This document shows positions 34,769 to 43,624 of a DNA stretch of 64,000 nucleotides, piece by piece. Position 1 is the first letter of the stretch, and each line of letters starts with the position of its first letter. The notes under the pieces were generated by a model. The model saw nothing but the letters and a program-made list of their open reading frames with translations, searched no databases and was not told where the DNA came from. Where the stretch lies: contig PHEQ01000006.1 of NCBI GenBank assembly GCA_002842985.1, positions 62,001-126,000 of the forward strand. Reading direction: 5' to 3'. Made by a program: the position numbers and the translations under genes. The stretch comes from Alphaproteobacteria bacterium HGW-Alphaproteobacteria-1 (GTDB lineage: Bacteria > Pseudomonadota > Alphaproteobacteria > Rhodobacterales > Rhodobacteraceae).

Positions 34769-35596
34769 TCAGCCGTCTGAGCCCCTTTCACAGGCGCGTC
34801 GGATACCGATGATCTGGGCAAGGATCGACAGCGCGATCTCATCGGGTGTGATCGCGTGTATGTCCAGCCCCGCTGGCGCGTGGATAGCACGAATTCGTTC
34901 TGCATGGTCTGGTTGTTCGGCGATCAGCCTGGCGGCGAGGGTCTGGAACTTTCGGCGGCTGCCGACAAAGCTGATGTAGCGCGATTGCGCAAGAATGGCG
35001 GCGCGCAAACCGGCAAGGTCGCCCTGACCCTGGGTTGCAATGACGATGAAGTCACTCTCGCCCGCCTCAAACCCCTCCACGGTTCGATAACCCGTGCCAT
35101 ACACGGATGTGGCGCCTTCTGGGACGCAGAGCGTTACGTGAAAATCAAACCGCGCGCCAAGTTCCGCAAGCGCCAGGGCCACAAGCCCGGTGCCGAATAT
35201 GGAAAGCAGCGGCAAGGGCAGGACGGGCTCTATGAAGATGTCCATCGTGCCCTGTGACGGGCAGCCGTTGCGGGCAAAGCGCACTCCATCGCGTAGTTCT
35301 CCGGGGGACAGCCCGTCGCTTTCCAGCAATTCCTGCGGGCGCAAGGAGATGAATTGCGCGGCGCCCGATGCAATCGCCTCGCGTGCCGCGCGCGCCACGG
35401 CACTGCGGGCGCAACCGCCGCCGATCCACCCCAGAAGGATGTTGCCGTCCTTGTCCAGCAAAGCCTTGCCACCGGGCTTGGCAGAGGTTGCGTTGAGCGT
35501 GCGCACGACCGTGGCCATGGCAAAGGGAACCGCCTTGGCCTTGAGGCTTTGCGTCATCGCATCAAGTTTGGCGTGTTCGTTCTGGGAAAGAATCAT
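34769..35596 (-). CDS. coxF: XdhC/CoxF-family molybdenum-cofactor maturation protein
   Basis: A 275-residue protein of the XdhC/CoxI group: an N-terminal GGGCARSAVARAA motif with Cys, and a C-terminal Rossmann-like part (LSIFGTGLVALALAELGARF, FVGSRRKFQTLAARL). These proteins bind molybdopterin cytosine dinucleotide and help load the active site of molybdenum hydroxylases, here CO dehydrogenase. The start overlaps the coxE stop (ATGA) and it is the last gene of the cox run. Confidence 0.85.
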   Translation of the reverse strand: MILSQNEHAKLDAMTQSLKAKAVPFAMATVVRTLNATSAKPGGKALLDKDGNILLGWIGGGCARSAVARAAREAIASGAAQFISLRPQELLESDGLSPGELRDGVRFARNGCPSQGTMDIFIEPVLPLPLLSIFGTGLVALALAELGARFDFHVTLCVPEGATSVYGTGYRTVEGFEAGESDFIVIATQGQGDLAGLRAAILAQSRYISFVGSRRKFQTLAARLIAEQPDHAERIRAIHAPAGLDIHAITPDEIALSILAQIIGIRRACERGSDG

Positions 35597-36780
35597 AACC
35601 GTGCCAGCCTGTGGTCGAGCGCTGCCAGATCGTCCAGCGTGGCCGCCGCCGCGAAATCATCCAGATGCGGCAGGGCCGCCGCCATCGCCTGAGCGATGGG
35701 TGCGTAATCCTTCCATCCCTTCAAAGGGTTCAACCAGATGATGCGGCAGCCGCGTCGGCGCAGTTTTGCCAGCGCCGCCCCCATTTTGCCGGAGGCATCG
35801 GTGTCGTAGCCATCCGAAAGGATCATCACGACGGATCGCCCGTCGACGAAAGTGCGCGCATAGCTGTCGGCAAAGCGTTGCAGGTTCGCAGCAATGCGCG
35901 ATCCGCCCCCGAACCCGTCCGCCATAAGCGTGATCCGGTTCAAGGCGCGCAACGGGTCAGGGTCGCGCAACGCCTCTGTTATCCGGACAAGCCCTGTGTG
36001 GAAGAGATAGGCATCGCTGGCACTGTCGGCGCGCATCAGCCCGGCCAGGAACGCCAGAAAGGGCCGCGCATACTGCACCATGGAGCCCGAGACATCGCAC
36101 AGCGCCACAAGCTTGACCGGTCTGTCCGGGCGCACGCGCCACGCCAGCCGCAAGGGCTCTCCGCCCGTTGACATGCTGTGGCGCATGGTGGCGCGCAGAT
36201 CGACCCTGGGGCCATTGCGGGCGGCTTTCTGACGGCGCGAGCGCCGGTCACGCAGAGCCTTGCCCAGGCGGTGCGCAACCAGTTCGGCGGCGCGGATATC
36301 TTCTGCGGAGACCAGATCGCGCAAGTCTTTCTTCATCAGGTTGGCCGCTTTGGAGGCGATCAACCGTCCCGTCCCCTCGCTGCAGCCCTCGTCGCCATTC
36401 GCGCCATCCTCGGGCGCGTGAATGGCGCCGGCGTTGTCAGAGTGCCGCGCTGTGTCATACCGGCTGTTGCGGGTGTTTTGCGGGGCGCTCTCATGGGAGG
36501 ATCGGATGATCTTGTGGCGCACCCGCCCGTCGGCCATCCAGAACGCATCAAAGAGCTGATCAAAGCGCGCAATGTCCTCGAAAGAACCGGCGCAGACGGA
36601 TTTCAGCGCCAGTCGCGCCTCCATGGGCCGGGTCGGGTTCACGCAGGACAGCGCGCGCAGCGCCGTTTCGGTTTCGCCCACCCCCAGGCGAAAGCCATGC
36701 GCGCGAAGATGCGCCAGAAACCCCGCGACGCGGGCCGCAGGGCCCGGATCGGCGGCGGTAAAGCGCGTGACCTTGCTCAT
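35593..36780 (-). CDS. coxE: VWA-domain protein CoxE
   Basis: A 395-residue CoxE protein. The C-terminal half is a von Willebrand A domain with MIDAS-like residues (LVALCDVSGSMVQYARPFLAFL, then VVMILSDGYDTDASGKMG). It works with the MoxR-type ATPase CoxD in assembling the Cu-S-Mo centre of CO dehydrogenase. It overlaps both neighbours by 4 bases. Confidence 0.9.
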   Translation of the reverse strand: MSKVTRFTAADPGPAARVAGFLAHLRAHGFRLGVGETETALRALSCVNPTRPMEARLALKSVCAGSFEDIARFDQLFDAFWMADGRVRHKIIRSSHESAPQNTRNSRYDTARHSDNAGAIHAPEDGANGDEGCSEGTGRLIASKAANLMKKDLRDLVSAEDIRAAELVAHRLGKALRDRRSRRQKAARNGPRVDLRATMRHSMSTGGEPLRLAWRVRPDRPVKLVALCDVSGSMVQYARPFLAFLAGLMRADSASDAYLFHTGLVRITEALRDPDPLRALNRITLMADGFGGGSRIAANLQRFADSYARTFVDGRSVVMILSDGYDTDASGKMGAALAKLRRRGCRIIWLNPLKGWKDYAPIAQAMAAALPHLDDFAAAATLDDLAALDHRLARL

Positions 36781-37655
36781 GCCGCCTTGCCTGCAAGGCG
36801 GGCGGCAACCTCTGGCGGGATGATCGCGCGGTCGCCTTGTGTTTTCAGCAAGGTGGCAAGGGCTGCGTGCAGCACCGCCGGATCATCGGTCAGGTCCTTG
36901 ATGCCCAGCCCGCCCAAGGCTGCGGCGAAATCCAGCATTTCGGCAATGCCCGGGGTTTTCTCCAGATCTTCGCGGCGCAGTTTCTGCACGAAGCCAACGA
37001 TCTGTTCGCCCAGATGCGCCTCGACCTGTGGGCAGCGGGACGCCAGGATCGCCAGTTCGGTTTCTCGGTCGGGGTAGTCCACATGCGCATAGATGCACCG
37101 CCGACGCAGCGCATCGGACAGATCGCGCGTGCCATTGGCGGTCAGGATCACCATCGGGCGCGCGCTGGCGGTGATGGTTCCCAGTTCGGGAATGGTAATC
37201 TGGAAATCCGACAGGACCTCCAGCAGATAGGCCTCGAACTCTTCATCCGCGCGGTCGATTTCGTCGATCAGCAGGACCGGTGGGGTTTGCTGCCGGATCG
37301 CGCGCAGCAACGGGCGCTCCAGCAAATATGCCTCCGAGAAAATCCGCGCCTCTACCGCCGCGCCGTTTTCGCCCACATCAGAGGCCGCGCGAATGGCCAG
37401 CAACTGGCGCTGGTAGTTCCATTCATAGATCGCATGATTGGCATCAAGCCCTTCATAGCATTGCAGGCGGATCAGCTCGGTCGCATGGACCGAAGCCAGG
37501 GCACGCGCCACTTCGGTCTTGCCGACCCCCGCCGCCCCTTCCAGCAACAGCGGACGCCCCAGCGACACAGCGATATGCAGCGCCATCGCCAGGTCATCGG
37601 CGGCGATATAGCCGGTGCCCGCCAGTGCGCTCTGAATATGTGTCCATGCTGCCAT
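36777..37655 (-). CDS. coxD: MoxR-type AAA+ ATPase CoxD
   Basis: A 292-residue AAA+ ATPase: Walker A LEGAAGVGKTEVA (about 39-51), Walker B VLLIDEIDRADEEFEA, sensor 1 ILTANGTRDLSDALRRR. CoxD reshapes CO dehydrogenase during insertion of S and Cu into the active site. AGGACAC precedes ATG 37655. It lies 47 bases after coxL. Confidence 0.92.
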   Translation of the reverse strand: MAAWTHIQSALAGTGYIAADDLAMALHIAVSLGRPLLLEGAAGVGKTEVARALASVHATELIRLQCYEGLDANHAIYEWNYQRQLLAIRAASDVGENGAAVEARIFSEAYLLERPLLRAIRQQTPPVLLIDEIDRADEEFEAYLLEVLSDFQITIPELGTITASARPMVILTANGTRDLSDALRRRCIYAHVDYPDRETELAILASRCPQVEAHLGEQIVGFVQKLRREDLEKTPGIAEMLDFAAALGGLGIKDLTDDPAVLHAALATLLKTQGDRAIIPPEVAARLAGKAA

Positions 37656-37702
37656 GTGTCCTGTGCGGGGCGCATATGGTCGCGCGCCCCGCCTCCCTTC
37701 TG

Positions 37703-40120
37703 TCAGTCGTGCAAGCCAAGCGCATTGGCCATCTGCCAGATGCGCCAGTGATCATGCGGCATGTTTGTGTGGCGGTTGCCGAACGGGCGAAACGCATCCT
37801 GCACGGCGTTCGAAAAACAGGGCACACCGCCCACATGAGGGCTTTCACCGACCCCCTTGGCGCCGATGGGATGGTGCGGGCTGGGGGTGACGGTGTGGTC
37901 GGTCTCGTAGTTCGGCACCTCCCAAGCGGTCGGCAGGAAGAAATCCATCAGGGTCCCGGTCTTGACATTGCCCAGATCGTCATAGGCAATCTCCTGGCCC
38001 ATGGCGACGGCAAGCGCTTCCGTCAGGCCACCGTGGATCTGCCCTTCGATCACCATGGGGTTTATCCGCGTGCCGCAATCATCCAGCGCATAGAAGCGGC
38101 GGATCTCGGTCACGCCCGTATCGACGTCAATATCCATGACGCAGACATAGGCCCCGAACGGGTAGGTCATGTTCGGCGGGTCATAGTAGCTGACCGCTTC
38201 AAGACCGGGCTCTATTCCCGGAATCGCCTGATTGTATGCGGCATAAGCAATCTCGCCCATGGTCTTGAACCGTTCTGGCGCGCCTTTGACAACGAAACGA
38301 TCGACATCGAATTCGACATCGTCGTCATGCACTTCCAGCAGATAGGCCGCGATCATCTGCGCCTTGGCACGGATCTTGCGCCCTGCCATGGCGGTCGCGG
38401 CCCCTGCAACCGGGGTCGAACGGGAGCCATAGGTGCCAAGACCGTAGGGCGCGGTATCGGTATCGCCTTCCTCGATGGTGATCGAATCCGCCGGAATACC
38501 GATCTCCGAGGCAAGAATCTGGGCAAAGGTCGTGGCATGGCCCTGCCCCTGACTGATCGTCCCCAACCGCGCTATGGCCGATCCGGTGGGGTGAATGCGG
38601 ATCTCGCAACTGTCGAACATTCCCATGCCCAGAATATCGCAGTTCTTGACCGGGCCCGCGCCCACGATTTCGGTGAAGAATGACAGCCCGATCCCCATCA
38701 GGTTCCGCGTTTCCCCCCGCTTGAACGCCTCTAGCCGCTCGGCCTGCTCGTGGCGCAGCCCCTCGTAATCGACCGCCTTCAGCACCTTGTCCCAAGCGGT
38801 GTGATAATCGCCGCTGTCATATTCCCAGCCCAGGGCGGACTTGTAGGGAAATTGCTCTTTCTTGATGAAGTTGATGCGGCGCAGCTCTGCCGGATCCATG
38901 TTCATCTCGATCGCCAGAACCTCGATCATGCGCTCGATGAAATAGACCGCCTCGGTCACGCGGAACGAACAGCGATAGGACACGCCGCCCGGCGCCTTGT
39001 TGGTATAGACGCCATCCACCCCGAGATAGGCAATCGGGATGTCGTAGGAGCCGGTGCAGATGCTCATGAAACCGGCGGGAAACCTGGTCGGGTCGGCACA
39101 GGCATCGAACGCGCCATGATCTGCTGTCACATGGCAATGCAGGCCGGTGATCTTGCCGTCCTTCGTGGCGCTGATCTTTCCTGTCATCCAGTAGTCGCGG
39201 GCAAAGGCGGTGGTCATGAGGTTGTCCATCCGGTCCTCGACCCATTTGACGGGAACACCCGTCACGATCGAGGCCACGATGGAACACACATAGCCCGGAT
39301 AGACGCCGACCTTGTTGCCGAACCCGCCGCCAATATCGGGAGAGATGACGCGAATATTATGCTCTTCGATCCCGGAAAGGAGCGAGGCGACCGTGCGCAC
39401 CACATGCGGGGCCTGAAACGTGCCCCACAGCGTCAACTTGCCGTTCACCTTGTCCATGCTGGCCACGCAGCCGCAGGGTTCCAGCGGGCAGGGATGGGTG
39501 CGGTGGTAATACATGGAGGCCTCCGCCACCACATCGGCATCGGCAATCACCGCGTTGGTGCCAGCCTCGTCGCCGACTTCCCATGTGAAAATATGATTGT
39601 GATGCTTGCGCGGCCCGTGCGCGCCGGGCGCCTTGGGGTCAAGATCCTCACGCAGCACGACATCGGATTGCAGCGATTTGAGCGGGTCGATGATGACGGG
39701 GAGTTCTTCATACTCGACCTCGACCAATTCAATCGCATCGGACGCGATATAGCGGTCCCTGGCAACAACAAAGGCGATTTCCTGCCCTTGAAACAGAACC
39801 TTGCCATCCGCCAGCACCATTTGTCTGTCGCCCGCCAATGTCGGCATCCAGTGCAGCGACAGCGGTTCAAGGTCCTTGGCCGTCAGGACGGCGATGACGC
39901 CATCAAGCGCAAGTGCGGCCTCTGTGTTGATGGATTTGATCCGCGCATGAGCATATTGGGAGCGGACGAAATCGCCCGTCAACATGCCCGGCAGGCTCAT
40001 GTCATCGATGTAATTGCCCTTGCCTTGCGTGAAACGGGCATCCTCGACGCGCTTGCGCGAACAGCCCATGCCCTTCAGATTGGCGACGCGCTCTTCACGA
40101 TCCGGGGTCAGGTCGTTCAT
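37703..40120 (-). CDS. coxL: Aerobic CO dehydrogenase large subunit, form I
   Basis: An 805-residue molybdenum-copper CO dehydrogenase subunit. The form I active-site loop is present as SYRCSFR with the Cu-binding Cys at about residue 384 (AYxCSFR in most form I sequences, so the first residue is Ser instead of Ala). [17 protein letters not shown] near the C-terminus carries the catalytic Glu, and other parts follow the family end to end. It oxidises CO to CO2 and feeds electrons to the respiratory chain. ATG 40120 has GGAGG 7 bases upstream and overlaps coxS (ATGA). Confidence 0.96.
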   Translation of the reverse strand: MNDLTPDREERVANLKGMGCSRKRVEDARFTQGKGNYIDDMSLPGMLTGDFVRSQYAHARIKSINTEAALALDGVIAVLTAKDLEPLSLHWMPTLAGDRQMVLADGKVLFQGQEIAFVVARDRYIASDAIELVEVEYEELPVIIDPLKSLQSDVVLREDLDPKAPGAHGPRKHHNHIFTWEVGDEAGTNAVIADADVVAEASMYYHRTHPCPLEPCGCVASMDKVNGKLTLWGTFQAPHVVRTVASLLSGIEEHNIRVISPDIGGGFGNKVGVYPGYVCSIVASIVTGVPVKWVEDRMDNLMTTAFARDYWMTGKISATKDGKITGLHCHVTADHGAFDACADPTRFPAGFMSICTGSYDIPIAYLGVDGVYTNKAPGGVSYRCSFRVTEAVYFIERMIEVLAIEMNMDPAELRRINFIKKEQFPYKSALGWEYDSGDYHTAWDKVLKAVDYEGLRHEQAERLEAFKRGETRNLMGIGLSFFTEIVGAGPVKNCDILGMGMFDSCEIRIHPTGSAIARLGTISQGQGHATTFAQILASEIGIPADSITIEEGDTDTAPYGLGTYGSRSTPVAGAATAMAGRKIRAKAQMIAAYLLEVHDDDVEFDVDRFVVKGAPERFKTMGEIAYAAYNQAIPGIEPGLEAVSYYDPPNMTYPFGAYVCVMDIDVDTGVTEIRRFYALDDCGTRINPMVIEGQIHGGLTEALAVAMGQEIAYDDLGNVKTGTLMDFFLPTAWEVPNYETDHTVTPSPHHPIGAKGVGESPHVGGVPCFSNAVQDAFRPFGNRHTNMPHDHWRIWQMANALGLHD

Positions 40121-40608
40121 TGTGCCGCCTCCTTTGCCGCGTTTATTTCGGCCGCCGCCGACAGGATCGCCTTGACGATGTTCTGATAGCCGGTGCAGCG
40201 GCAGATATTGCCGGAAATGCCGAAACGCACCTCCGCCTCGGTCGGGTTCGGGTTTTCCTGAAGCAGCCGGTGGGCGCGGGTGATCATGCCGGGCGTGCAA
40301 TAGCCGCATTGCAAGCCATGGTGTTCCTTGAAGCTTTGTTGCAGCACATGCAGACCATCGGGCGAGCCGAGGCCCTCGATTGTCGTGATATTGGCGCCCT
40401 GCGCCTGCACGGCGAACATGGTGCAGGATTTGACCGATTTGCCGTCAATCTCGACGGTGCAGGCCCCGCAATGCGAGGTGTCACAGCCCACATGCGCGCC
40501 TTTCATGCCCATCTTCTCGCGCAGCACGTAGACCAGCAATTCGCGCGGTTCGGCCAGAACCTCGTGCGTCTCGCCATTGACGGTCATTTTCAGAATGTGT
40601 TTGGTCAT
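40117..40608 (-). CDS. coxS: CO dehydrogenase iron-sulfur small subunit
   Basis: A 163-residue protein with two [2Fe-2S] sites: a plant-ferredoxin type cluster ([16 protein letters not shown] plus a later SC) and the all-helical cluster (CGYCTPGMI ... CRCTGYQNI). It passes electrons from the Mo-Cu centre in CoxL to the FAD in CoxM. ATG 40608 has AAGGGGGAAA upstream. It lies 13 bases after coxM and overlaps coxL by 4. Confidence 0.96.
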   Translation of the reverse strand: MTKHILKMTVNGETHEVLAEPRELLVYVLREKMGMKGAHVGCDTSHCGACTVEIDGKSVKSCTMFAVQAQGANITTIEGLGSPDGLHVLQQSFKEHHGLQCGYCTPGMITRAHRLLQENPNPTEAEVRFGISGNICRCTGYQNIVKAILSAAAEINAAKEAAQ

Positions 40609-40621
40609 GATGTTTCCCCCT

Positions 40622-41476
40622 TCATGCCCGAGACCAGGCACGCTCGATCGCACGGGCAATGATGATTCCGGCGACGTGCATCTTGAATTTCACCGGCCCG
40701 CGATTGTCCTCCGTGGGGTCAATCTCCGCGAGGGCGGCGGCCACGGCGGCCTTGACCGCGTCCCTATCGCAGGCGGTTCCCAGAAGGGCATTCGCCGCCG
40801 CGTCCGAGAACACCGGCACATCACTGAGATTGGTCATCGAGACAGCGGCAGATGACACGCGGCCATTCTCCGCCTCGATCAACACCGCGCAGGCGGCCGT
40901 CGCGTAATCCCCGATCTTGCGCTTCTGCTTTTCATAGGCATATCCCCCACGGGTTGCCTTCAGGCTGATCCGGGTCAGGATTTCCGCATCATCGCGACCG
41001 GTCATATAGGCCGCCTCGTAAAACCCGCGGGCCCGCACCTCGCGGGTGCCTTCAGGGCATTCAAGCGTGTAGGTCGCGTCAAGGCATTGCATCACGCCCG
41101 GCATGTCATTGCCCGGATCGCCATTCGCCACATTTCCGCCGATCGTGCCCATATAGCGAACCTGCGGGTCCGCGATCTGCAATGCGGCCTCACGCAGAAG
41201 CGGCACCGCGTCATGGAGGGCGGCACTGGCAATCAGCTCATGTTGCGTGGTCATCGCCCCGATCGTGACGCGCCCACCCTCGACCGTGATTCCTCTGAGC
41301 GCCGCGATGTCGGCAAGGTCTATCAGATGCGGCACTTCCGCCATGCGCAGTTTCATCATCGGGATCAGGCTATGGCCTCCTGCCAGCACACGCGCGTCTT
41401 CACCGTGCTCGGTCAGGATCGCCAACGCACCGCCAATGTCCCTGGGCCGGTGATATTCAAATGCTGCCGGTATCAT
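40622..41476 (-). CDS. coxM: CO dehydrogenase FAD subunit
   Basis: A 284-residue FAD protein with [15 protein letters not shown] (about 32-46) and [14 protein letters not shown], the two FAD-binding motifs of CoxM-type subunits. It hands electrons from the iron-sulfur subunit to quinones. ATG 41476 has GGGGAGA 8 bases upstream. It is the first gene of the M-S-L-D-E-F run, directly downstream of the repeat array at 41550-41601. Confidence 0.95.
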   Translation of the reverse strand: MIPAAFEYHRPRDIGGALAILTEHGEDARVLAGGHSLIPMMKLRMAEVPHLIDLADIAALRGITVEGGRVTIGAMTTQHELIASAALHDAVPLLREAALQIADPQVRYMGTIGGNVANGDPGNDMPGVMQCLDATYTLECPEGTREVRARGFYEAAYMTGRDDAEILTRISLKATRGGYAYEKQKRKIGDYATAACAVLIEAENGRVSSAAVSMTNLSDVPVFSDAAANALLGTACDRDAVKAAVAAALAEIDPTEDNRGPVKFKMHVAGIIIARAIERAWSRA

Positions 41477-41498
41477 CAGCACGTCTCCCCAAAGGTGG

Positions 41499-41504
41499 AA
41501 TACA
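41499..41504 (-). promoter_or_regulatory. Possible coxM -10 element
   Basis: Read on the minus strand, TGTATT lies 22 bases before coxM and about 46 bases downstream of the repeat array. There is no good -35 at the usual distance, which would fit an activator-dependent promoter. This is weak by itself. Confidence 0.25.
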
Positions 41505-41549
41505 GATCTGGAGAAGAGGGGAGGGCGGCCTTTGTTCACAGCAAAAAGG

Positions 41550-41601
41550 CATGAAATGCAGGGCTCCGCACACGAAATGCGACCCGTGCGACATGAAATG
41601 C
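41550..41601 (-). promoter_or_regulatory. Three 21-bp-spaced direct repeats upstream of coxM (candidate LytTR operator)
   Basis: On the plus strand: CATGAAATGC (41550-41559), CACGAAATGC (41571-41580) and CATGAAATGC (41592-41601). Starts are exactly 21 bases apart, about two helical turns, so all copies face the same side of the DNA. Two copies are identical; the third differs by one base. Tandem direct repeats at this spacing are the typical target of LytTR-domain regulators, and the adjacent upstream gene encodes an MHYT-LytTR protein. The array ends 74 bases before the coxM start. Confidence 0.8.
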
Positions 41602-41644
41602 TACCGGCTTTCACCTGCGCCATTGTGTCGCGCAGCCGGCGCGT

Positions 41645-42790
41645 TCAAACCCCAAGACGCTCGCGCACAGCTTTCAGAAAAGAGCGGCTGACAGGGGCGA
41701 TATCCAACGGGGCACCCTGTTCGAAATGGCAGATGCCGGTATCCTTCTTGCGCTCGAAACTGACCACATGCCGTGGGTTCACCAGATAGCTGCGGTGGCA
41801 TTTCACGAAATTTTCCGTCCCCACCCGTCTTTCGACCTCTGAAATGGACCAGGGACAGAACAAGCGTCCGGATGGATGGTAGAGCAGGGTATAGCGCCCC
41901 TCGGCACGCACGGCGAGGACGTCTTTCTCGGGAATGAAGTGAATGCGTCCGTGCTTTTCATAGGGCAATTTGCCCGCGGAATGGTCCGCGCGGGATGCCG
42001 GCTCGCAAGGCTGTCCTTCAGGGCCGTCGGCAAAGCCGGATCGCTCACCTGACATCGTGCCGCTCACGGCCCCCGGTCCGCTCGTCGTGACGAAGGTGAC
42101 GCCAACCAGCAGAAAGGAACCACAGATCACGAAGGCCGCCAAGGCAACGCAGAGCGCCATCACCGCTTTGCTCATCCATACCCCGGACGGCTCGGCATCC
42201 GGCACGGCAATGAATTGCGTGCCGGCCATCGCAATGAAATGCACGGCAAAGACAGACAGGCCAAAACCAACCGTGCCAATAAGGATATTGCGGCTGTCGC
42301 GCTTGCCATAACAGACCCGGAAAGACGCCGCGCAGAGCACCAGGGACGCGGCAACAGCTTCGACCAGCCCCCTGCCGGAGTACACCGGCCGGACCATCTG
42401 GATACCGGACATGCCGATATAATGCATGGCCAGAACACCGATACCCAGACAGATGCCGGCAAGCGTTATCCGAACCCGGGTCCGCTTCCCAAAATGCACA
42501 AGCAACAAGGCTATTCCGGTCAGAAGGATGGCGACAAGCGCAGAAATCAGGGTGATCAGCGCATCGAAGTAGAATTCGACCGGCAGGATCATGCCCAGCA
42601 TGGCCACGAAATGCATTGACCAGATGCCTGTGCCAAGCGACAGCGCCGACATCGTGACAACAAGCTTGCGCTGCGCAAGTCCCATGGTAGAGGCGCCGCG
42701 GGTCAGGGAAAGCCCGGTAAACCCCGACATGAGCGCAATGGTCAGGGCCGCCGCCATGAGCAGGTGGTTGTGACCATGTTCAAGCAACAT
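41645..42790 (-). CDS. coxC: MHYT-LytTR membrane regulator, CoxC/CoxH-like
   Basis: A 381-residue protein with seven predicted membrane helices carrying three MHYT-type repeats (SMHFVAML, AMHYIGMSG, AVHFIAMAG), a linker (about 225-280) and a C-terminal LytTR DNA-binding domain (about 285-380, IHFIPEKDVLAVRAEGRYTLLYH ... VKCHRSYLVNPRHVVSFERK). MHYT domains are proposed to bind copper through the Met/His residues and to sense CO, O2 or NO. CoxC and CoxH of known CO-oxidising bacteria have this layout. ATG 42790 has GAGGTG upstream. It is oriented with the cox genes and likely controls them. Confidence 0.88.
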   Translation of the reverse strand: MLLEHGHNHLLMAAALTIALMSGFTGLSLTRGASTMGLAQRKLVVTMSALSLGTGIWSMHFVAMLGMILPVEFYFDALITLISALVAILLTGIALLLVHFGKRTRVRITLAGICLGIGVLAMHYIGMSGIQMVRPVYSGRGLVEAVAASLVLCAASFRVCYGKRDSRNILIGTVGFGLSVFAVHFIAMAGTQFIAVPDAEPSGVWMSKAVMALCVALAAFVICGSFLLVGVTFVTTSGPGAVSGTMSGERSGFADGPEGQPCEPASRADHSAGKLPYEKHGRIHFIPEKDVLAVRAEGRYTLLYHPSGRLFCPWSISEVERRVGTENFVKCHRSYLVNPRHVVSFERKKDTGICHFEQGAPLDIAPVSRSFLKAVRERLGV

Positions 42791-43066
42791 CGTGGGCACC
42801 TCGAGTTCAGGTCGGTTTCCTGCGCCGACGGCGACGGAGCGCCCCAAGAGGGTACGGTCGGACGCGCCCTGCTCCCCGTCAGTCATTGGCACAACATACA
42901 CGCCGGGCGTCCACGTTGCGCATCTTGGTGCGCCTGCTCACAGATTTGTGGTCCGTTCGAGGCATCGGCGAAGGCGACGCGACCGGCGCCCCCTTCCCAG
43001 GTCGACCGAAGGGTTAGTCGGTCTCTGTAAGGCTATCACGTCTCCATTCGCGCGCGGATCACCGCC

Positions 43067-43522
43067 TTAAAGCTTCCCGAACACCACTCGCAAAATCTCT
43101 GCCAGCCCCGCCGCGTCCTGCCTGTCGAAGGCTGCCGGCTTGTCGCTGTCGATATCGAGCACACCGATCAGCGCCCCGGCCCCGTTCCACACCGGCAACA
43201 CGATCTCCGAGCGCGTGGACGCGGCACAGGCGATATGACCCGGAAATGCCTCCACGTCATCGACGAGTTGCACCTCGCCCGTGCGTGCCGCCGCGCCGCA
43301 GACCCCCCGCGAAAACGGGATCACAAGACAGCCATGCCCGCCCTGGTAGGGCCCGATCTTGAGCGTCGAAGGCCCGGTCACGCGGTAGAACCCGGTCCAG
43401 TCGAACCGGTCATCGGCATGGTGAAGCTCGCACACCACCGTGGCCATGAGCGCGACCTCGTCGCTCTCGCCCTCGGTCAGCGACAGGATCGCGCGGGTGG
43501 TGGCGGGATAGTCGATACGCAT
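43067..43522 (-). CDS. msrC: Free methionine-(R)-sulfoxide reductase (GAF type)
   Basis: A 151-residue GAF-domain enzyme with the fRMsr cysteines in GCLVIPFSRGVCGAAARTGE and PGHIACAASTRSEIVLPVW. It reduces free L-methionine-(R)-sulfoxide in the cytoplasm. ATG 43522 has AAGGAG 8 bases upstream; a longer open frame upstream runs through the hairpin repeats and is not credible. It lies between coxC and the thiolase gene. Confidence 0.9.
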   Translation of the reverse strand: MRIDYPATTRAILSLTEGESDEVALMATVVCELHHADDRFDWTGFYRVTGPSTLKIGPYQGGHGCLVIPFSRGVCGAAARTGEVQLVDDVEAFPGHIACAASTRSEIVLPVWNGAGALIGVLDIDSDKPAAFDRQDAAGLAEILRVVFGKL

Positions 43523-43546
43523 CGGCGTGCTCCTTGTGCCGGGGGC

Positions 43547-43594
43547 GTGGGGGCCAGCCCCCACACGCAGGGTCAAGTGGGGGCCAGCCCCCAC
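43547..43594. repeat. Duplicated GTGGGGGCC palindrome
   Basis: GTGGGGGCCAGCCCCCAC occurs at 43547-43564 and again at 43577-43594 (identical 18-base near-palindromes separated by 12 bases). They fold into strong hairpins between thiolase and msrC. With the 28-bp element at 43595-43622 they make a compound 3' structure for the thiolase gene. Confidence 0.75.
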
Positions 43595-43622
43595 ACCCCC
43601 GGGATATTTCAGGCCAGAAGAA
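43595..43622 (-). repeat. 28-bp dispersed 3' element, copy 1
   Basis: Read on the minus strand, starting 2 bases after the thiolase stop: TTCTTCTGGCCTGAAATATC followed by CCGGGGGT. It matches 59972-59999 (plus strand) at 27 of 28 positions, and in both places lies just downstream of a stop codon in the same sense as the gene. Confidence 0.75.
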
Positions 43623-43624
43623 AC

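Noticed and set aside
34624..34905. A 93-codon minus-strand ORF upstream of tonB
   Set aside because: It overlaps the end of coxF in another frame, has an odd amino acid mix and no ribosome site.
41550..41601. The three repeats upstream of coxM as a CRISPR fragment
   Set aside because: Repeats are only 10 bp with 11-bp gaps, there are no cas genes, and the exact 21-bp phasing fits a regulator site much better.
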